Assembly: GCA_018466975.1 (NCBI GenBank)
Contig: CM031561.1
Location: 1,674,001-1,738,000 of the forward strand
From: Sparassis latifolia
Lineage: Eukaryota > Basidiomycota > Agaricomycetes > Polyporales > Sparassidaceae
Direction: 5' to 3'
Length of the DNA stretch: 64,000 bases
Made by a program: the position numbers and the translations under genes. The stretch's first letter is position 1, and each line of letters begins with the position of its first letter. This document shows positions 11,440-22,869 of this stretch, one piece after another. The notes beneath the pieces were generated by a model. The model was given only the letters and a program-made list of their open reading frames with translations, did not search any database and was not told the origin of the DNA.

Positions 11440-12245
11440 TGGTTCGTGCATCTGGGATGAGGATGCCGTGCGGTTGGATCAGTTGAAGGTGGCGTTGAAG
11501 AACGTGGGATTCTCGAAAAGACATGTCGCGCAGAAGTGCCAGCTGGTTGCTGCTATTCTCCATCTGGGTAACCTGGAATTCCATACCGACGCTTCTCGCA
11601 ACGAAGACGCTGCTGTCGTGGGCAACACGGATGTCCTCGATATCGCCGCAGATTTCTTGGACGCAGCCGAAGCTTTGGAGGCTGCGCTATCGCACAGAAC
11701 GAAGATGGGGAAGAAGGAACTATGTACAATCTTCCTGGATCCCGACGGTGCCTCTGATAACCGAGACGAACTCGTGAAGCCGCTTATACTCCTCCTGTTT
11801 GCATGGTTGAACGAACACGCCAACCAACGCCTTTGCCACGACGACTTCAATATGTTCATCGGACTGTTTGGAACATGACTAGCCGGAACATGACTAGCCG
11901 GCCGAACTCCCTAGATCAGTTCTGCGTCAACTTCGCTAACAAGCGGTTACAGAACTTCACAGAGAAGAAGCTGTTCGAGCGCCACGTCTGCGAGTACACG
12001 ACAGAGGGTATCTCCCGCTTCGTTCCCCAGGTGCCGTATTTCGACAACTCCGAGTGTCTCCGCTTATTGCAGCACAAGCCTGGGGTCTCATTCACGTCAT
12101 GGATGACCAGGCGAGGCGTCAACGGACCACACCATGACCGAGTCGTTCGCGAAGCGATGGGGTAATCACTCGTCCTTCAAGGCAGGCACGATGGATCGTT
12201 CAGGTTTCCCCACGTTTACTGTTAATCACTTCAGCGGTCCAGTTA
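11440..12245 (+). pseudogene. chitin synthase with myosin motor: motor-domain fragment
   Basis: Plus-strand sequence encodes part of the myosin-like motor found at the N-terminus of class V/VII fungal chitin synthases: RLDQLKVALKNVGFSKRHVA, CQLVAAILHLGNLEF, VLDIAADFLDAAEALEAAL, FLDPDGASDNRDELVK, LLFAWLNEHANQRL, then after a small insertion or duplication around 11,870-11,900 PNSLDQFCVNFANKRLQNF, EYTTEGISRFVPQVPYFDN, and in shifted frames NHSSFKAGTMDRSG and FTVNHFSG. The P-loop half of the motor and the whole chitin synthase domain are missing. The parent protein moves or tethers chitin-making vesicles at the hyphal tip. Frame changes near 11,875 and 12,110-12,165 make this a relic. Confidence 0.85.
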
Positions 12246-14682
12246 CTGCGTGGACGGACGGCCCCGGCCCCGATTGGTCCTTCGAATAGACAGTTCAGAT
12301 GCGATGGAACAATCGTATGGGATGGTCCACCACAGAAGAGCAGCCACGCACACGATACGCTTCTCCCGCAGGCCATATGCTCTGTGAGGGGATACGGGCT
12401 GCAAGTTTCTCTGAATTTCAGTAGATCGGGTTCGCAAACGGGTTCGCAACTTGCTCGAAGTCGTCCATTTGCCCCGAAACTTCAAGGTGCTCACGACCTC
12501 AACCTACAGAGGGGATTTAGGCAAATTTTTGGCGACGATGCGTTCGCATAGTTCGACCGCTCCTACGTTGTAGACTAGTAAGATCATTCCCCACTCCAAG
12601 TAAATCTGTATGAATAATTCGATTGTACGCTACTTCCAGGACTGTCGCCACAGCGGCATGACTCGTCGCATGGGTCATCTCAGAGCTCCCACCATACGAG
12701 CGCGAATTCGACCGCAAAGGCCCGACCATCGACTTCAAGCACTGACACAACCAGTGCGTTCCTTTACCTGCCTGCTGCCTCTCCCTAATGGCTCCTGCAG
12801 ATTGACTATCCCATTCAATATGCAGGATCAGCAGTTTCCTCAACTGGACTGTTTCGCTTTTCGTGCCGCTCACGGTGACTGGAGCGATAGGCTGCTTTAG
12901 GCGCTCAGTTATGGAAATTCACCCACTATGCGGGAGCTGTCCAACATGCCGCCAATCCCATCACTTTCGAGTCTGCGACTACCGCCGGACTACATGGGGC
13001 TGCCAACTCCCGACTGTGTCGATCTCCTGAAGATGATCGACGGCGCGCAGAACGACATTTCCAGAACGCGTATATGTCTTCCCTCGGGCCTGGCTCTGGC
13101 TCTGCTGCAGCTACCTCCACCCCTGCTACCGCGCCGACGCCCATGCCTACCGCGCCGCCACGCCCACTCCGCAGCAGCGCCGCCGACCTCAGACATGCCC
13201 GCCTCCTCCGCCTTCCTGTCCTTGACATCCGCTCCGGCCTTCGCAACTTCCCGAGCCCTTACCCTCAGTGGCGCTGTCGTCCTCACCGATCGCCGACCTG
13301 CGGCCGCCCTCCAGTCTAGCTCTGCACCTGCACCCGTGGAAGCACAATTTTCAAGTTCAACCTGCACACGGACAAGTGGACCATCACCGCGCAGCTCTGC
13401 ATCGTGTGTCTGATCAAGCGCGATGCGTGTGCTTTTATGTAGCGACGCGGGTACTACGCAAGGCGGCCTGGAGTTGGCATCACGACTGTTGGTTCGACGC
13501 GTCGCGAGCGGGTGACACAATGCGTACGGTGAGCCTTTGCGTGGACATTTTCATTCGACGGTTCGAGACTGATCTCCTTCTCGCCACTGCCCGCCTGTCA
13601 CCGTGATACGCCCTCCCTGTACCAGATGTCCGTCTTCAATCACCCTCTCCCCCAAGCTAGAAACGGACCCCACCTCTCGGGCACAACGTGCTTTGGGAGA
13701 CTAAGTAGAGTCCCTTTGTCCGAGAAAGAGAGGGCGTTCATTGGGGAAGGGCCGGCCGCTGCTCGTCGCTCTAATGAATTAATGACGACTACAACATGGC
13801 CCCACCCTTTGTGACCTGGTGAGCAGCGTTAGCAGCGCACGGTACCCTCAGTCAATGATCGACGCCGTTGTTGGCGGTCATTGGTTTTTTGGATGGCACC
13901 TCCGTCTTTCCATGTTTCTATGCAGTAGTTCCGCTGTAACGGGGTTTCCGAATAGATCATCCTAAGCTTTGACGGTTCCCTTCTTATCCGAGTCTAACGC
14001 GCCAACGGAGAAGTCCTAGAGTGTCTGCTAACGTTACTTCAGGTTACTTCACGGGTCGAACAAGCAGATGGATTGCCAGTGTAAGTTCGTTATATTACTA
14101 ACCAATCATCCCGTGGACTTGGGCGCCACCGTTTACCTATGCCTATTGGATCCGCTTGTCTGGATGGATGAGGAATAGTGTGCTTACACCAGGGAGTATT
14201 TAAGGCGGTCCGAGCCATGGTGAAGCCGAAGAGCACGTCCGCGGTATCTGTATTTTGCACATCTCTTGCAGCCCCAGTACTCCCTCCCCTCTGTGCCCCT
14301 TCGAAATGTCCTCGCCTGTCTCTTGTACTGGACTCAAGAGGCACTTGAAGAACACGTGTCATCGTATGATCTCGAGGACGACGTTACCGGAGAGGCAGAG
14401 GCCCATGGCCCACTTCCGTGGAGCGTCATTAAGCTTGTTCCTCTTGAAGAGGCTGAAGATGAATCCGAACAATCTGTCGGGAACGGTGGTACCTCTCCTT
14501 TCAATGGTGGTACTGCGAAGCCACGGCGCCACTGCCACGAATGGCAGTGTCGCTGGTTGGAATGGTGATAGGCCAGTGAATAGTCCTGGTTGGAGTGCAG
14601 TGCTTGACGCTGCCTCTCGTGGTGTCTCGGATGGCACAGACAAGGAATATCGCCGGTATGTTCTTTTCACCCATTCGTCCGA
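12246..14682. other. unassigned region
   Basis: It contains GC-rich stretches (about 13,050-13,330) and many overlapping frames, including plus 12,928-13,413 (LPPDYMGLPTPDCVDLLKM at its start) and plus 14,266-14,568. I recognise no domain. The motor homology of the upstream relic stops at about 12,245. Confidence 0.4.
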
Positions 14683-14813
14683 TTTGCACCAAGAGACCTA
14701 CACTTCTGCACGCCAGCACAAAGCACCAAAGGAGGGAATTGGATGCACGCACTCCCTTGTGTTCTAGATGGGGCTTCTTGATTTGCAGCCAGCATGGACC
14801 CATTATTCTGCGA
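14683..14813. repeat. about 130-bp direct repeat, copy 1 (copy 2 at 18,058-18,187)
   Basis: This block, beginning TTGCACCAAGAG, matches 18,058-18,187 in the same orientation, including a shared core GGGAATTGGATG...ACGCACTCC and CTTCTTGATTTGCAGC. On the minus strand both encode the polymerase-alpha peptide MGPCWLQIKKPHLEHK. Copy 2 sits at the right place inside the POL1 relic. Copy 1 sits past its 3' end, where that peptide does not belong. Confidence 0.8.
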
Positions 14814-14819
14814 TGGACT

Positions 14820-17800
14820 TGAGCGCACCTAGTCTCGCCCTCGCTGCACTCTTCAACGCCTTCTCCACGCTGAACAGAGAGAGATAGAACCGGATCTGGT
14901 TCATCAGTTACGACACGCCAGCACCAGTTTCGCATCCTCGAGCCATGCGACGCACCTCGAACATCACTGTTCCGTGGCATTCATGCCGGAGACATCTTCG
15001 CCCATACACGCCCGTCATCCGTGTCCGGTTACCACATGTGGGGTCATCACAGACAGTCCAGCCTTCGTAGTACATTGCGATGTGTTCCCGGATCTGCGCC
15101 TCCAGTTGCACTTGCAAACTAACTGTCCCTAATTTGCCATGGCACCCAGAACATGTCGGGCCAGCGGGGAGCAACAGCGAAGCCTTTATTCCATAAGACA
15201 TAAGTCTGCAGTTCCCAAATTTAATGGCGGATCAGGCATGGCACCTCTCTGTCACTGATAGACGCGAAGGCAACTTCACCCTGGCACGAGCGGCATCGCA
15301 CAACGAACGGATCCGTGTCCTTGAATCTCTCGGCATCTGACATCAACGAATCCAGAGTGCCGAAGGCCGTTCTTCCGCCCCATCCGGATTGCGGTATCGG
15401 CTTGCATCGAGCCCTGGGACATATTAAGTTAGAAATGGATATACGCAGCGTTCTCTTCTTCGTTTCACTGCTTACCCAGGCACTCGCCAATCGTGACCGG
15501 TCGGTCCCTTCACATAAACGTTCGATCGGAGGCAAGATTTGGTGTGCCAGATAATGTTCGTAGTCTTAATACAATTTCAGTGTCTATTTCATGTCGAGGG
15601 CCTCCGACGGACTCACCAATCTTCAACTCGCCGCTTGCCCTTCGTGACTCATCGATCCTTCGCCCACTCAGCTTGAGCGGTCTTGCCTACCTCGCCGCTC
15701 TCACCTACGCAGAATACGTAACGTATAACGTCACCCGATCGAGCGGTGCCGCCCCTCGCCTTCATCCTCAAAGCAACTTAGACATGTGGCTGGCTCTTAG
15801 CATTAGGGTGGTCCTCTGGGATGATGAACTCGCCCAACTTGATCTTGCCTGCGCGAATATCCTCGCCCATAGTTGTGAGATACTCGTGTATCCGTTCAAC
15901 GACAGTTTCGGTCGCCTCTCCCGACAGAATCTGGTCTGGTACGTATCTGAAAATGTGTTGGTTTACGCACATTCCTAGAAGAAATGGTGACATACTGAGA
16001 CACCGCCTTAGATAACGCACAATACCCTCTGCGCTTCATGTCCAACCCCTTCACCTCTGTGGATGGTCGTCCACCATCTTCGACCTTGATGGCCGTGATA
16101 CTTCTTCTCTTGTAACAGGAGCAAACGTTGGAAGATACCATCGAGGTCAATCTCCAAGAGTTTGTAGCGACCATTGACCGCTTTTTTGGGACTCTGCTGA
16201 TATCTTGAGTGCCTCTGGAAGCTCAGTGACGTTGGAATTAACGAAGACCGAGTCCGTATCTCCATAGACAACCTGCGAACGTAATCAGAAGAGCCTTCAA
16301 GTACAACTTCGACCCCACGCACGTCAAGCTGGAGACTCTGCTAGTTCACGAGTATGCGTCAGAATCTCACGACCCTTGAACGTCGTGGGGGCAGCGAGGG
16401 GAGGGCGTAGAACCTGGAGTACTCGAATCCCAGACAACCGCAAGTACTGTTCGCTGTAAGCTTCAATGCCATCTGTTTGATATCCCACTGCAGAAAATAA
16501 TCAGTGGCACGCCACTGCCCGTGATGTGACTGATAGTACCTGAAGCAACTGTGATTGTGTCGCTTTGCGGTCTTTCATTAGACTTTTGGCCTGCCTACGC
16601 CTGTTGACAAGAGTAGCAATGGGACGGGGAAGAACGCCCTGGGCAACCTCAGGACTCAGTGATTCTGGGATTTTTTCTTCACCCTCCTGATCAGTTCATT
16701 CATCAGCATATTACAGTTTCCCCAACTGTACGTCCACTCACCTCATCCTCCATCCTGTCAACAATCATGAAGTCGATGTTGTACTCCTGGATGATAGTCG
16801 GATACAGCGAGTTGAAGTCCATAACGAGTATGAACTTGTCCCACAATCCACGCTTGGGTTCAAGACTTATCCCGCTTGCCTTTGGTCGCCTTGCCTCCTT
16901 CTGCATCAATATCCCGTGCCTCGATCTTCTCAACAGTGGCAGCCATCTTGCCGCACACCTTGTCAGGACAGATGTACTTCAAGCGATGGAATTCGTGCAA
17001 CAAGATCTACTCGCTTCTCTCGCACGCCCACCGCTGAGCGCCTTGTTCCTACCAAAGCCGGTCAGTCTGGAATCATGCAAAATAGCGAAAATAACTGACC
17101 ATGAGTTTCCAGCCAAATTCGTCAGTTGCCTCGTCAAACGATGCATCTGTACCTTGGCCGCCAGCACCATCTAGTAGTAAGCATCTAGTTCACAATGCCG
17201 GACGAAAGTAAGAAGCCTGTCCGGCGAACTGACGCCACTGTCGGCGTAGCTGGCAGTATCATCGGTCGATATCCTGCCTCTCACTCTTGAGATGAGTCTT
17301 GCACATTTCGGTGAGCGACCACGCTGTGGACGCAGATCATGCCCTAATAGTATATCCGCGGTGTTGTAGTTTTTCAATGCGTGGACGCTCTGTGCACCTT
17401 CGCACCATCACTAGCAAGATCGCAGACCAACCTCCCATTGATGAATCGCAGGTTGCTCCCTTGCCTACCGATATTCGGCCATCTCGATCGCCTGAACCGC
17501 CGATTCGTGACCAATGGTCTGCTTACAATTCTCTCATACGGTGGATAAGGTCGTCCAGAGCGACCCCAAGGAACTCGTGCCCAACAATGACATCAGGGTC
17601 TGCTTTGTGAATTGTCACTAGGAGTGCGAATATTTCAGTCGGGAGATGTCTGAGACGAACCAAGCAAGCTGTTCAGCAGCATCCACTGCTCTTCATGAGG
17701 AGAGATGACTCCTATGCCATTGCGCCCAGCGCGATACTTCGAAGTTTGGCGGAAGCGGTCCAAAGGTGGAACAAACGTATGTACAGAACACGGAAGAGCC

Positions 17801-19440
17801 TCTGGAGGCGTAGGATCGCCAATTTGCACTACATACAGGATACTTTTTAGTATGAATGTGCTGACAGATCCGTGAATGTACAGTTCGACCAGATCCTTGC
17901 CGTGGCACACACAATCTCGCGGTTGTTCTCCTTGTGATTGACAACGGTGTTGAGGCCGAGACTCATCACGGTTAATGGCGGTGTTTCCTTGGGAAATTGG
18001 ATGTCCGTGATCAGAGAATGCATTGACGTCTTTCGGGTCCGACACCGCTGCTTCGACTTTGCACCAAGATACCTGCATGTCTACACGCCAGCGTTAAGCA
18101 TCAAAGAAGGGAATTGGATGTACGCACTCCTTGTGTTCCAGGTGAGGCTTCTTGATTTGCAGCTAGCACGGACCCATTGTTCTGCGCTTCAACACCAGCG
18201 GTTCAAGGCACTTGTGTTGGTACCAAGATGCGTGAAAAGTTCGGGCTAGACACGTTACTCTAGATTTGTGGTTCTGCGCGACTTCAGAGTATACCTTATT
18301 GCGACAAAAGAGGGATGACGCATCGTCGAAGCCATGCACAACTTTCATCCATTGTGCCTCCCTTTCGCACGCCCTTCTCTCCGAACACGCATTTCCTCTT
18401 GATGAACTTTGCTCTCCGGCGCTTGATGCCAGCCTTCCTGTGAAAACAATCGAAGTCCTCATATACGTGTTTCATCTCGGGCACCACATCGGTCTCGTAG
18501 GTGTTCCTCGCCTCGTCTTCCTCGATGCGCTGCGCTCGGGATAGGACGAATAGATTACGCTGCAGGTTTTCGACAGTGACGCAACATGATAACCAGGCCT
18601 TCAAGACCTTGTCTCGGGTCTTTCCCACGAAGTAGGGATGCCCTTCATGTTCGAGATAATCAAGTCAGATGAATCGCAGAGAACCATCTTCCTCGAGGAC
18701 AGATGTACTCGAGATGTAGATGTAGAAGTGGAGAGTGGGCCCAGCGTGTCATCGGTCATCACGCTGAGAGAGTCATAGACAGAGGGCCACGATGGGGTGT
18801 CGTCCCTCTTTGACTTTCTTGTCCTGGCGATTGAGCTTTCGGTCAATAGACTTAAGCATTTTTGCGTACACTCAAGTCTTCCGCTTCGGTTTGAGTGACA
18901 TGTCGCCATTGATGTCTTTGTCGCCGACGCCCATGAACACGCCCATGTCCAGGCCTTCAAATGACGTGTCGCCTTCGTCCGCTCCGCTATGGACGCTCAT
19001 CCGCTCAAGCCTCTTGGTAGCGGGCGCCATATCAATGGCCTCCTTCCTCGCCTTCTCCTTTGGGCTGAGAAACTGGTCATCGCTGAGGGTCCGACACCAT
19101 CGCCGTTAATTCTGTCAGATGAGGCGTCAAAATAATCTGGATGGCTGTCCCTGTGATCGCCAGTAGCGCGAGGGGTGATGTTCTCGGCTTATCATATACA
19201 GGTTCCGGCCGTGTTTTGCGCTTGCGCAAACTCCCACCGCTTGGGCGAAAGGAATCCATGTCGCCTAAAATTAAAGCCATGAAGTCAGTCTCCTGCGCTG
19301 CAGAGACTATGGGTCTATAAGTACTGACGCTCGGTATTACTGCTGGGGCAGTGGCTTCGCCTTCGCCTTCGCTTCGCTTTCCGCCGACTTTGCCCTTCCC
19401 CGCGGCACGTCTATCAGCAATGTGATGAGGAGTGATGGCG
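14820..19440 (-). pseudogene. POL1: DNA polymerase alpha catalytic subunit, nearly full-length decayed copy
   Basis: Reading minus from about 19,440: an N-terminal segment with YRPIVSAAQETDFMALIL; DTLGPLS (about 18,740); CCVTVENLQRNLFVLSR and RRRAKFIKRKCVFGEK (about 18,380-18,590); MGPCWLQIKKPH (18,160); WCKVEAAVSDPKDVNAFSD (18,050); DPTPPEALPCSVHTFV (17,810); DDTASYADSGVSSPDRLLTF (17,220); LTNLAGNSW (17,120); polymerase motif [10 protein letters not shown] (16,799-16,819); the LTANS...[10 protein letters not shown] block of motif B (16,440); motif C YGDTDS (16,249-16,266); KLLEIDLDGIFQRLLLL; ILSGEATETVVERIHEYLT; AERFKDTDPFVVRCRSC; and the C-terminal zinc module CDDPTCGNRTRM...GRRCL (about 15,000). 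All domains appear in order, with introns, but the frame changes many times and stops interrupt. The parent is the essential replicative primer-extending polymerase, so an intact copy must exist elsewhere. Confidence 0.9.
18058..18187. repeat. about 130-bp direct repeat, copy 2
   Basis: In-place copy of the block duplicated at 14,683-14,813; see that entry. Differences are mostly single substitutions plus one or two small indels. Confidence 0.8.
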
Positions 19441-22400
19441 GCATGAATCACACGTACGGACGATTGTTGTGGCATGGAAACTGAGATGGAAACCTGAGAA
19501 AATAAAAGCCATGAGTACAGGTTCGGCTTTTCGCAAACGCGCAGTCAAATACTCACTCTAATGAAGCACAACTGTAGGAGGACACGGTCCTCACTCATGC
19601 GTGTGTGCGACCGGCGGGTTGTCGAAAAGCCTGGGTCCATCAAATGGGCCAGCAGGTCTCATTGGATGTGCACGAAGGCCTGGTATGTTATAGTCCGCAT
19701 TGTGCTTCAGAGGAGGAGGTTGGCGATGGGGGACAGACGAGATACGTTGGACACTTTGGGGTGGAAGAGACTGCCTCTTGGAAGACTCAACGGATGGATT
19801 GATCACCGCAGGAGCAGTAGATGGAATTAAAGACATGGCCAGTGGCTGCAGCAGTCCGTGCAGGGTGAGCATATTGAACGCTCAGAAAACTAGAATCAGG
19901 ACCAAAGTCGATCTTCCAAGTCGATCGACTGACACAAAGGTTCTGTAATGCATGCTGGGTTGTAGGGACAGACACAGAGTCTCGAGGGGGCGCAGGACCA
20001 ATGTGTTATCGCAGACAAATTCATAAAACTTAGCAGGTAGCCGTTCGCAGACAAAACACGCGCGGATATTCTGAGTGGGAAGCGCCCGCTATCTACGACA
20101 TAACACTTCCCTCTACAGAGGCTCAATTATCTCCAGCTCACGACCAACATTATGGTGCGTAGGCGATCGGTCGCTCTCGCATAGTTATTCCATCGCTGAT
20201 CCGAGTCTCAGCTACGATGATTGACCCTGCTGTTGTATACCTCTCCGAGGAAGGATACGATGCTCTTGATCGCGGACAGCGGTCGACGTCTGGCTCAAGG
20301 CGGCAAAAGGTAACGACTTCTCGGGAGTCGTATGGCCTGGTACGGATGGTCTGGTATACCGTCCCAAGGGCGAAGGGCCAACTGAACGCTGATCTCATTT
20401 CGCAGGTTGGCGGGCACTTGTCGAACCTTTTTCTTCACATGGTAGACAACTGGCTATCGCTTCAGACTGGTTAAATCCCGCTGCACAACAGTATGCAATA
20501 CTCCGAATTTCACCGACTCAAGTTCACGCAGTGAACTAGCTTTCACCTGCGCTGACGGCCGTCCATTCGACCCAAATACTCCGAATTTCAGCTATCGAAA
20601 CCTATCCGATACGGAAGAGGGCCGACATGAGTAGCTACAACGCTACGCGCCAATCCGTACACCATAAACAACGCCACGGGGCGGCGGTGTCGAACGGGAC
20701 GTCCTACATAGGTGAGGTGATCTGACAGACCCGAGCTGACTCGATCGACGAGTAGACAAATGTGGCGATTCGAATGGCCTTACTGAATACGATACTCGTA
20801 AGTTGGACACGAACACATTTATTTCCGATGTTGGTGCAGATTCGAGATGCGGATCTACCGTAATTGTTCTGTGTTTCGCCACCTTACGGAGTACCGGTAG
20901 GAATCATTAGAGCGCATTGTGATTAGCAAGGCTATCCAGCCGTCAGGTTTTTCACGCCCGCAGCTCATGAGGCTATCCGTTGTTGAAGCACGGCAGGAGT
21001 TTTTACTCATGCAATACGACGGCGCGGCGACCACTCTTTTGAACGCGTCCAAGGCTGATGTTGTATCTGGTGTTTTTTCAAGGTACATACCACCGCGGTC
21101 ATCTGCGATTACCAGGTTCTGCGGCTACCACCCGGAAGCGCGAAAGCCAACAATACACGCCACTGCTTGCTGGATTTGGCGCAGCTGCGCGCTGACTTGT
21201 TGTCCTGCAAGATCTCTTGATCTGGAGAGGAATAATACCTCTGCCAAGCTTGAGTACTCACGTGAACAAGCTTAGTCATGGCTATTATTACCATGGAGGG
21301 CCGAGTGGTTTAACCGATGATAACTGTAGAAGGTAGTCAACAAGGTAGTCAACATTAGACGGCGCTGAAGCGAACGTTGGCGGGTCAGCGGCAGGAACGT
21401 TTACTCGCACAGCCGTGGTGAAGGTTGATCAATCGGGTGCCTCCTCTCCGATCCTTCCTTCTGTTGGGGAAACTATTATAAACCATCGAAAATAGCAGCG
21501 AACACATCCCTTGAGCGCGCTGCCTCGCGGTTCCGTCTTGCGTGCCGTGGCGATATGGGCAATCGGGAACCTGATTTGGATGTCGAAACGTTCAGTGCAC
21601 ATTTTATCTGGGGATTTCTTCAAAAAATGCAGGAGAAAGGGCAAGTGTGTATCAGAGACGTGCACGGGGAGTTGGCTTCCGCAATAAAGATTGCATGTGA
21701 GGGGCACAGATTGAGGTGTCATACAATCCTGGCAGGGTGCTGCGGCACGTCGTAGCGTGAGCGTGAGGGATGGAGGAGGGTTAGGCTCCCAGTCAATCGG
21801 GTTTGATTTTCCAACCAATCTTCGACAGTTGTAAGGAGACAAAAAAATTCCGTTCACCCCACAAGAATTTGTTCTTCAACGTAATGGTAAAGTAGCAAGC
21901 CATGGACAGTCCCCACCAGGCGGCGATGGGCAGGCCTTGCCGGTGAGACGTTGAACAAGGTTTGGAGGATTGCTTATAGGCGCCCAGTTGGACGTTGGTT
22001 GGACGTTGACTGAACGTTTTGTACTTTGATTGAATGCTGACTGGAGGTCAGTTGCACGTTAAATGGATGTACACTACGTGCAAGGCGTAGTTGCGCGTTA
22101 AGTATGGTCCATACAATTGGGCGCCGACGCGCGGCACAGTACGAACGGCTGACTTGTAAGACTACCCCTCACACTTTAAGGCCCAATCTTTTATAAGGCT
22201 TTTTTCATCAATTAATCAAGTGCAACTGCATTACTCAACTTTAGAGACAACTCCCACAGTAGGATACAATTCCCAGCATAATTCAGACATTCCGAACTCA
22301 AGATTATCCGATTTTTCTGCTTGTGGATGCAACGCTGAGCACTGAGGTAACGTTCAACTCTCAACTTTCGGGCGGCTAATGCGGGAACCTACTGAAAATG

Positions 22401-22752
22401 GAACACCACCTGACGTATTCCAGATTCCCACCTCGCCGTGCCGCCTCTTCAGGCTGCAAACACCTCTGCCGATTACTTAATTTATCTCCACATCAATACA
22501 TAGTATAGTCCGAGCCCAAGAAATGACACAAACAGAAAAAAGGGCTGGCAATGCAAGTATGAGGCTGTAGAAAAGCTCCACCAGCAAAATTAATCCTTTT
22601 GCGCGGACTTCTGAAAGGCATGAATCCGACAATATTTTATGAACCCCCTGCAGCCACCAAACCACAAGATCGCGACGCGGAGGTGGTCCGGCTGACTAAT
22701 TGCTTGATTAGGAATCGTCCGCTTCCGAAACCGTTATCGCCAGACTACTGCC
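19441..22752. other. gene-poor region, no recognisable gene
   Basis: The minus frame at 19,591-19,872 is Pro-rich and may be upstream remains of the polymerase relic, but I cannot assign it. Plus frames at 20,217-20,474 and 20,919-21,275 are unassigned. Small repeats occur: AATACTCCGAATTTCA at about 20,498 and again at about 20,572, and AAGGTAGTCAAC twice in a row near 21,330-21,355. Around 21,980-22,060 the motif GGACGTTG recurs in degenerate form. Confidence 0.4.
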
Positions 22753-22869
22753 GCAACGTTGAGGCAGCAGAGGTCATAACCGCCAGGTCCAACGTTGAGG
22801 CCTTAACCGTCAGGTCCAACGAGCCTCAACGCTTGGACCTGACGGTTATGACCTCGGCTGACAGCGTTG
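22753..22869. repeat. imperfect inverted repeat, about 48-bp arms and 20-bp loop
   Basis: The left arm (22,753-22,801) contains GAGGTCATAACCGCCAGGTC. The right arm (22,822-22,869) carries its near-exact reverse complement, GACCTGACGGTTATGACCTC. The loop itself contains a further partial copy of the arm (AACCGTCAGGTCCAACG). The arms include one clear mismatch (GCC/GTC) and small indels at their ends. It could fold as a hairpin or be a compact MITE-like or foldback remnant. Confidence 0.85.

Noticed and set aside
21290..21345. A tRNA-like D-arm (GGCCGAGTGGTTTAACC)
   Set aside because: No matching acceptor stem, anticodon arm or T-arm follows within tRNA distance.
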